A stretch of DNA of 9,294 bases from Syntrophaceae bacterium (lineage in GTDB: Bacteria; Desulfobacterota; DTXE01). The stretch covers positions 1 through 9,294 of the forward strand of contig DTXE01000318.1 of NCBI GenBank assembly GCA_012962595.1, written 5' to 3'. Under the pieces are notes generated by a model. It was not told the DNA's origin, did no database searches, and saw nothing but the letters and a program-made list of their open reading frames with translations. The number at the start of each line of letters is the position of its first letter. Position 1 is the first letter of the stretch. Positions 7,149 to 9,294 of this stretch are shown here, piece after piece. The translations under genes and the position numbers were made by a program.

Positions 7149-7550
7149 TTAAACCTTCCCTGCCTTCTTAAGCAATTTTTCTACCCGCTCTAATAGTGTG
7201 CTGCGTTCAATGGGTTTTTCCACATAATCATCTACATCCATCCTCAGTCCTGTCTCCAATTCATATCGACGTTGGCCGGCCTTTTCAGGAACGGCAGTCA
7301 ACACAATAATGGGTACATTAGCATACTTGACCATTCTAGGGTCTTTAAGCTGTTTGCAAACCTCAAACCCATCCATCTTAGGCATAAGCAGGTCCAAAAT
7401 CATAAGATCCGGTCTCTCATCTTTCAACTTAGCCAAACCCTCCTCACCATCTTTAGCGGTAACTACCTGATAGCCACTTGCCTGTAAGATAATCTCTATA
7501 GCCTCCAATATCTCCGGATCGTCATCCACCACCAATATCCTTGCACCCAT
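7149..7550 (-). CDS. Receiver-only response regulator (first of a tandem pair)
   Basis: This 133-residue single receiver domain has Asp9 and Asp10 (ILVVDDDPE), phosphoacceptor Asp53 (LMILDLLMPKMDG), Thr85 and Lys112 (DYVEKPIE), so it should be phosphorylatable. No DNA-binding or enzymatic output domain follows. It closely resembles the next gene, including the extended segment before DDYV, which points to tandem duplication. The probable start is ATG 7550, preceded by GGGAGGA; a GTG at 7562 would add four residues but overlaps the binding site. It lies 60 bases after metF1 in the same direction, so it is probably on the same transcript. It could receive phosphate from the histidine kinase two genes downstream. 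Whether it controls the Wood-Ljungdahl genes is only suggested by position. Confidence 0.93.
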   Translation of the reverse strand: MGARILVVDDDPEILEAIEIILQASGYQVVTAKDGEEGLAKLKDERPDLMILDLLMPKMDGFEVCKQLKDPRMVKYANVPIIVLTAVPEKAGQRRYELETGLRMDVDDYVEKPIERSTLLERVEKLLKKAGKV

Positions 7551-7553
7551 AAT

Positions 7554-7560
7554 TCCTCCC
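7554..7560 (-). promoter_or_regulatory. Ribosome binding site of the first response regulator
   Basis: GGGAGGA on the minus strand lies four bases before ATG 7550 and includes the last base of the alternative GTG start at 7562, so the ATG is preferred. Confidence 0.7.
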
Positions 7561-7571
7561 ACGGCTATTTG

Positions 7572-7606
7572 CTGTTTGCAGTTGGCTTTCTACTAATAGC
7601 AAGCAG
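7572..7606. repeat. Imperfect inverted repeat between metF1 and the first response regulator
   Basis: CTGTTTGC (7572-7579) and GCAAGCAG (7599-7606) can pair at seven of eight positions around a 19-base loop. A second short pair, GCTATT (7564-7569) and AATAGC (7595-7600), overlaps it. The element sits just after the metF1 stop and before the next ribosome binding site. There is no T-run after it, so it is not a standard intrinsic terminator. It might stabilise or process the mRNA, or be a chance repeat. Confidence 0.3.
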
Positions 7607-7610
7607 TCGC

Positions 7611-8528
7611 TTATACTATAGGTCTAGGTAATAAACCCGCCTTGTTAACAATGGTGGGAACAATATCCTCCCAGGCCACTGCCATGATGTGAATACCATG
7701 GACTCCCTCTATCTCCTTAATTTGGTCAATAATTTCAAGGCATATGTTCATCCCTTCTTCCTTGGCATCCTTGGCATCTTCCATGCGGGCAACTATTTCA
7801 TCCGGCACACTTATTCCGGAGACATTGTCCCTCATGTACCGAGCCATGCCCACGGACTTTAAGGGAGTAACCCCAGCCAGTATATGGACCTTTTCGTGGA
7901 GTCCTTTATCTCTAACCATGGACATGTATCTTCCAAATTTACCTATATCAAACACACACTGGGTCTGAATAAAATCAGCACCAGCAGCGACCTTTTTGGC
8001 TAGCCGTATAACCCTAAATTCAAAGGGATCAGCGAATGGATTTGCAGCAGCACCGATAAAAAGGGGCACTTCACCAGAAATATTCTCACCACACAGAAAC
8101 CTTTTCTCATCCCGCATGGTCTTAAGGGTCTGGATCAGCTGAATGGAGTCAATATCATAAACACCCTTGGCCGTAGGATGATTGCCAAATCTTTGATGGT
8201 CACCAGAAAGACACAGGACATTCCGAATCCCCAGTGCCACTGCTCCCAAGATGTCACTTTGGATGGCAATTCGATTCCGGTCCCTGACCACCATCTGCAT
8301 TACAGGATCAATCCCCATCTGTATTAAAAGAATGCAGCCACTTAGGCTTGACATACGCACGATAGCTGTCTGATTGTCCGTGACATTCATAGCATCACAG
8401 TAGTCTTTTAGAAGTTCCCCCTTCCTCTGAATTACCCTTGCAGAGGTCCCTTTGGGAGGACCACATTCGGCGGTTACCGCAAATTGTCCACTCTCTAATA
8501 CCTTCTCTAGGTTACTACCTGACTTCAT
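7611..8528 (-). CDS. metF: Methylenetetrahydrofolate reductase, catalytic subunit (first copy)
   Basis: This 305-residue TIM-barrel flavoprotein makes 5-methyl-H4folate from 5,10-methylene-H4folate, in the cytoplasm. It has catalytic Glu21 (VTAECGPPKG), NVTDN at 48-52, RDRNR from residue 82, Asp110 (LSGDHQ, the flavin-contacting Asp120 of E. coli MetF) and Gln190 (FIQTQCVFD, equivalent to E. coli Gln183). The C-terminus HGIHIMAVAWEDIVP is shared in pattern with MetF2. Its ATG overlaps the TGA of metV1 as ATGA, typical of coupled translation of a 1:1 complex. In acetogens MetVF receives electrons through an extra module (RnfC2 or Hdr/Mvh type); none is seen here, though it could lie upstream of the window. 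Whether both MetF copies work in the same direction is not visible from sequence. Confidence 0.94.
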   Translation of the reverse strand: MKSGSNLEKVLESGQFAVTAECGPPKGTSARVIQRKGELLKDYCDAMNVTDNQTAIVRMSSLSGCILLIQMGIDPVMQMVVRDRNRIAIQSDILGAVALGIRNVLCLSGDHQRFGNHPTAKGVYDIDSIQLIQTLKTMRDEKRFLCGENISGEVPLFIGAAANPFADPFEFRVIRLAKKVAAGADFIQTQCVFDIGKFGRYMSMVRDKGLHEKVHILAGVTPLKSVGMARYMRDNVSGISVPDEIVARMEDAKDAKEEGMNICLEIIDQIKEIEGVHGIHIMAVAWEDIVPTIVNKAGLLPRPIV

Positions 8529-9193
8529 GTGATAAGATCCTCCCTCACCATTTTACGGGGACCACCATGCCCCGCTGTGGACCAGTCCTTTATGGGAAGG
8601 ATTTCTTCTAATTTATCCAATTGATTCAATTTCCTTAATCTATCGTATATCAATTGCCAGACACAATCAATATCTGGACTAACTTCACACCTGCCATTAA
8701 CTGAACCACCGCAAGGACCATTAAAGAGGCTCTTGGAACACCTGGCGATGGGACACAATCCACCAGTCTTATCTAAAACACAATTGCCACAACCTGCACA
8801 ACGTTCCGACCATACACCCTGTTTTTCGGTCACCCCCATAAAACTAGTATTGAGGGCAGGTAGGGCAATAGTACTGCTAAATATGTCCGCCAAGAAATTA
8901 ACACCTACACCACAGGCCATGGAGAGAATGGCATCATATTTGTCCACAATACCTTCTAATGACTCTAAAAATTCAGGTTCACATTGTCTTTCTATGGTCA
9001 TCTCACCAATCTCTATAGGCTCACCTTTCTTCTTTCTGGCCATTCTTATAATGGAAGCAAGAATCTCCACCTCTTTCGGTCCACCGGCAGAGCATACCAC
9101 TACACAGGTATTGCATCCCAAGATAAGAATCTTCTTAAAAACTGCGATCATATTGAGAATTTCTTCCATAGGCTTTCTCTCAGCTACAATCAT
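8525..9193 (-). CDS. metV: MetV-type zinc/iron-sulfur subunit of methylenetetrahydrofolate reductase (first copy)
   Basis: This 222-residue partner of MetF1 has two cysteine-rich regions. The N-terminal one is CNTCVVVCSAGG, with Cys27, Cys30 and Cys34, then Cys71 and Cys94 (MACGVGV). The C-terminal PF12225-type one has Cys132, 135 and 138 (CAGCGNC), then 147, 152, 161, 169 and 177, including NGPCGGSVNGRCEV. Such sites are expected to bind iron-sulfur clusters and/or zinc and pass electrons to the flavin of MetF; the exact assignment cannot be read from sequence. The ATG at 9193 is preceded by AGGTAGGA and by an in-frame TAG three codons upstream, so the start is firm. It heads the visible run of genes and overlaps metF1 by four bases. 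Confidence 0.9.
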   Translation of the reverse strand: MIVAERKPMEEILNMIAVFKKILILGCNTCVVVCSAGGPKEVEILASIIRMARKKKGEPIEIGEMTIERQCEPEFLESLEGIVDKYDAILSMACGVGVNFLADIFSSTIALPALNTSFMGVTEKQGVWSERCAGCGNCVLDKTGGLCPIARCSKSLFNGPCGGSVNGRCEVSPDIDCVWQLIYDRLRKLNQLDKLEEILPIKDWSTAGHGGPRKMVREDLIT

Positions 9194-9294
9194 AAAGCCA
9201 TCCTACCTTCAGACTTCACTCTTTCACCTGAAAATAGCTCCTCCCCTAGAGAGTAAAGAGTAGATTTTGCCAGTTAGGAGATTAAAAAATTTCA
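9194..9294 (-). other. Leader region before metV1, no gene identified
   Basis: All three minus-strand frames hit stops here (at 9292, 9282 and 9224), so an upstream gene could end in this stretch, but its identity cannot be told. A strong Shine-Dalgarno-like GGGGAGGAG is present on the minus strand but leads to no usable reading frame. No convincing -35/-10 promoter or hairpin was seen, so the transcript may begin further upstream. Confidence 0.4.

Noticed and set aside
9227..9250. Possible small gene after GGGGAGGAG upstream of metV1
   Set aside because: Nearby GTG starts lead to stops within a few codons and no conserved peptide can be argued.
8733..9263. Plus-strand open frame of 176 codons opposite metV1
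   Set aside because: The minus strand encodes a clear MetV with conserved cysteines; the plus-strand translation shows no domain or ribosome binding site of note.

Overview
The window reads as part of a Wood-Ljungdahl (reductive acetyl-CoA) gene cluster from an anaerobic bacterium. All eleven supportable genes lie on the minus strand, so transcription runs from high to low coordinates. The longest gap between genes is about 57 bases, which suggests one long transcript or a few overlapping ones. Sample GC counts are about 45-50% in the metabolic genes. Three genes appear to use TTG starts. The lineage cannot be named: AcsB and AcsD are of the bacterial length and type (AcsB keeps the N-terminal region that archaeal CdhC lacks), but no 16S or other phylogenetic marker is present.

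Layout in transcription order: (1) metV1-metF1 (9193-7611), a two-subunit methylenetetrahydrofolate reductase whose genes overlap by 4 bases; (2) a signalling block of two small receiver-only response regulators (7550-7149 and 7127-6711) and a cytoplasmic receiver-PAS-histidine kinase (about 6692-5222); (3) a second, diverged metV2-metF2 pair (5164-3642); (4) an MNT nucleotidyltransferase and HEPN gene pair (3586-2640) joined by an ATGA overlap; (5) acsD (2638-1694), the small subunit of the corrinoid iron-sulfur protein; (6) acsB (1673 to beyond base 1), acetyl-CoA synthase, which runs off the window after its four A-cluster [4Fe-4S] cysteines.

Metabolic logic: MetVF reduces methylene-H4folate to methyl-H4folate. 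The methyl group is then normally carried by AcsE to the corrinoid protein AcsCD and joined with CO and CoA on AcsB. AcsE, AcsC and the CO dehydrogenase AcsA are not in the window and must be encoded elsewhere, possibly just outside it.

The most notable points are the receiver/kinase block between two metVF copies with no DNA-binding output domain; a one-base frameshift that separates the kinase from the first strand of its receiver; the MNT-HEPN pair, usually a toxin-antitoxin-type module, inside the operon with a HEPN protein lacking the RX4-6H RNase motif; and the loss in MetV2 of one cysteine that MetV1 has. No tRNA, rRNA, CRISPR array, insertion sequence or convincing terminator was seen.
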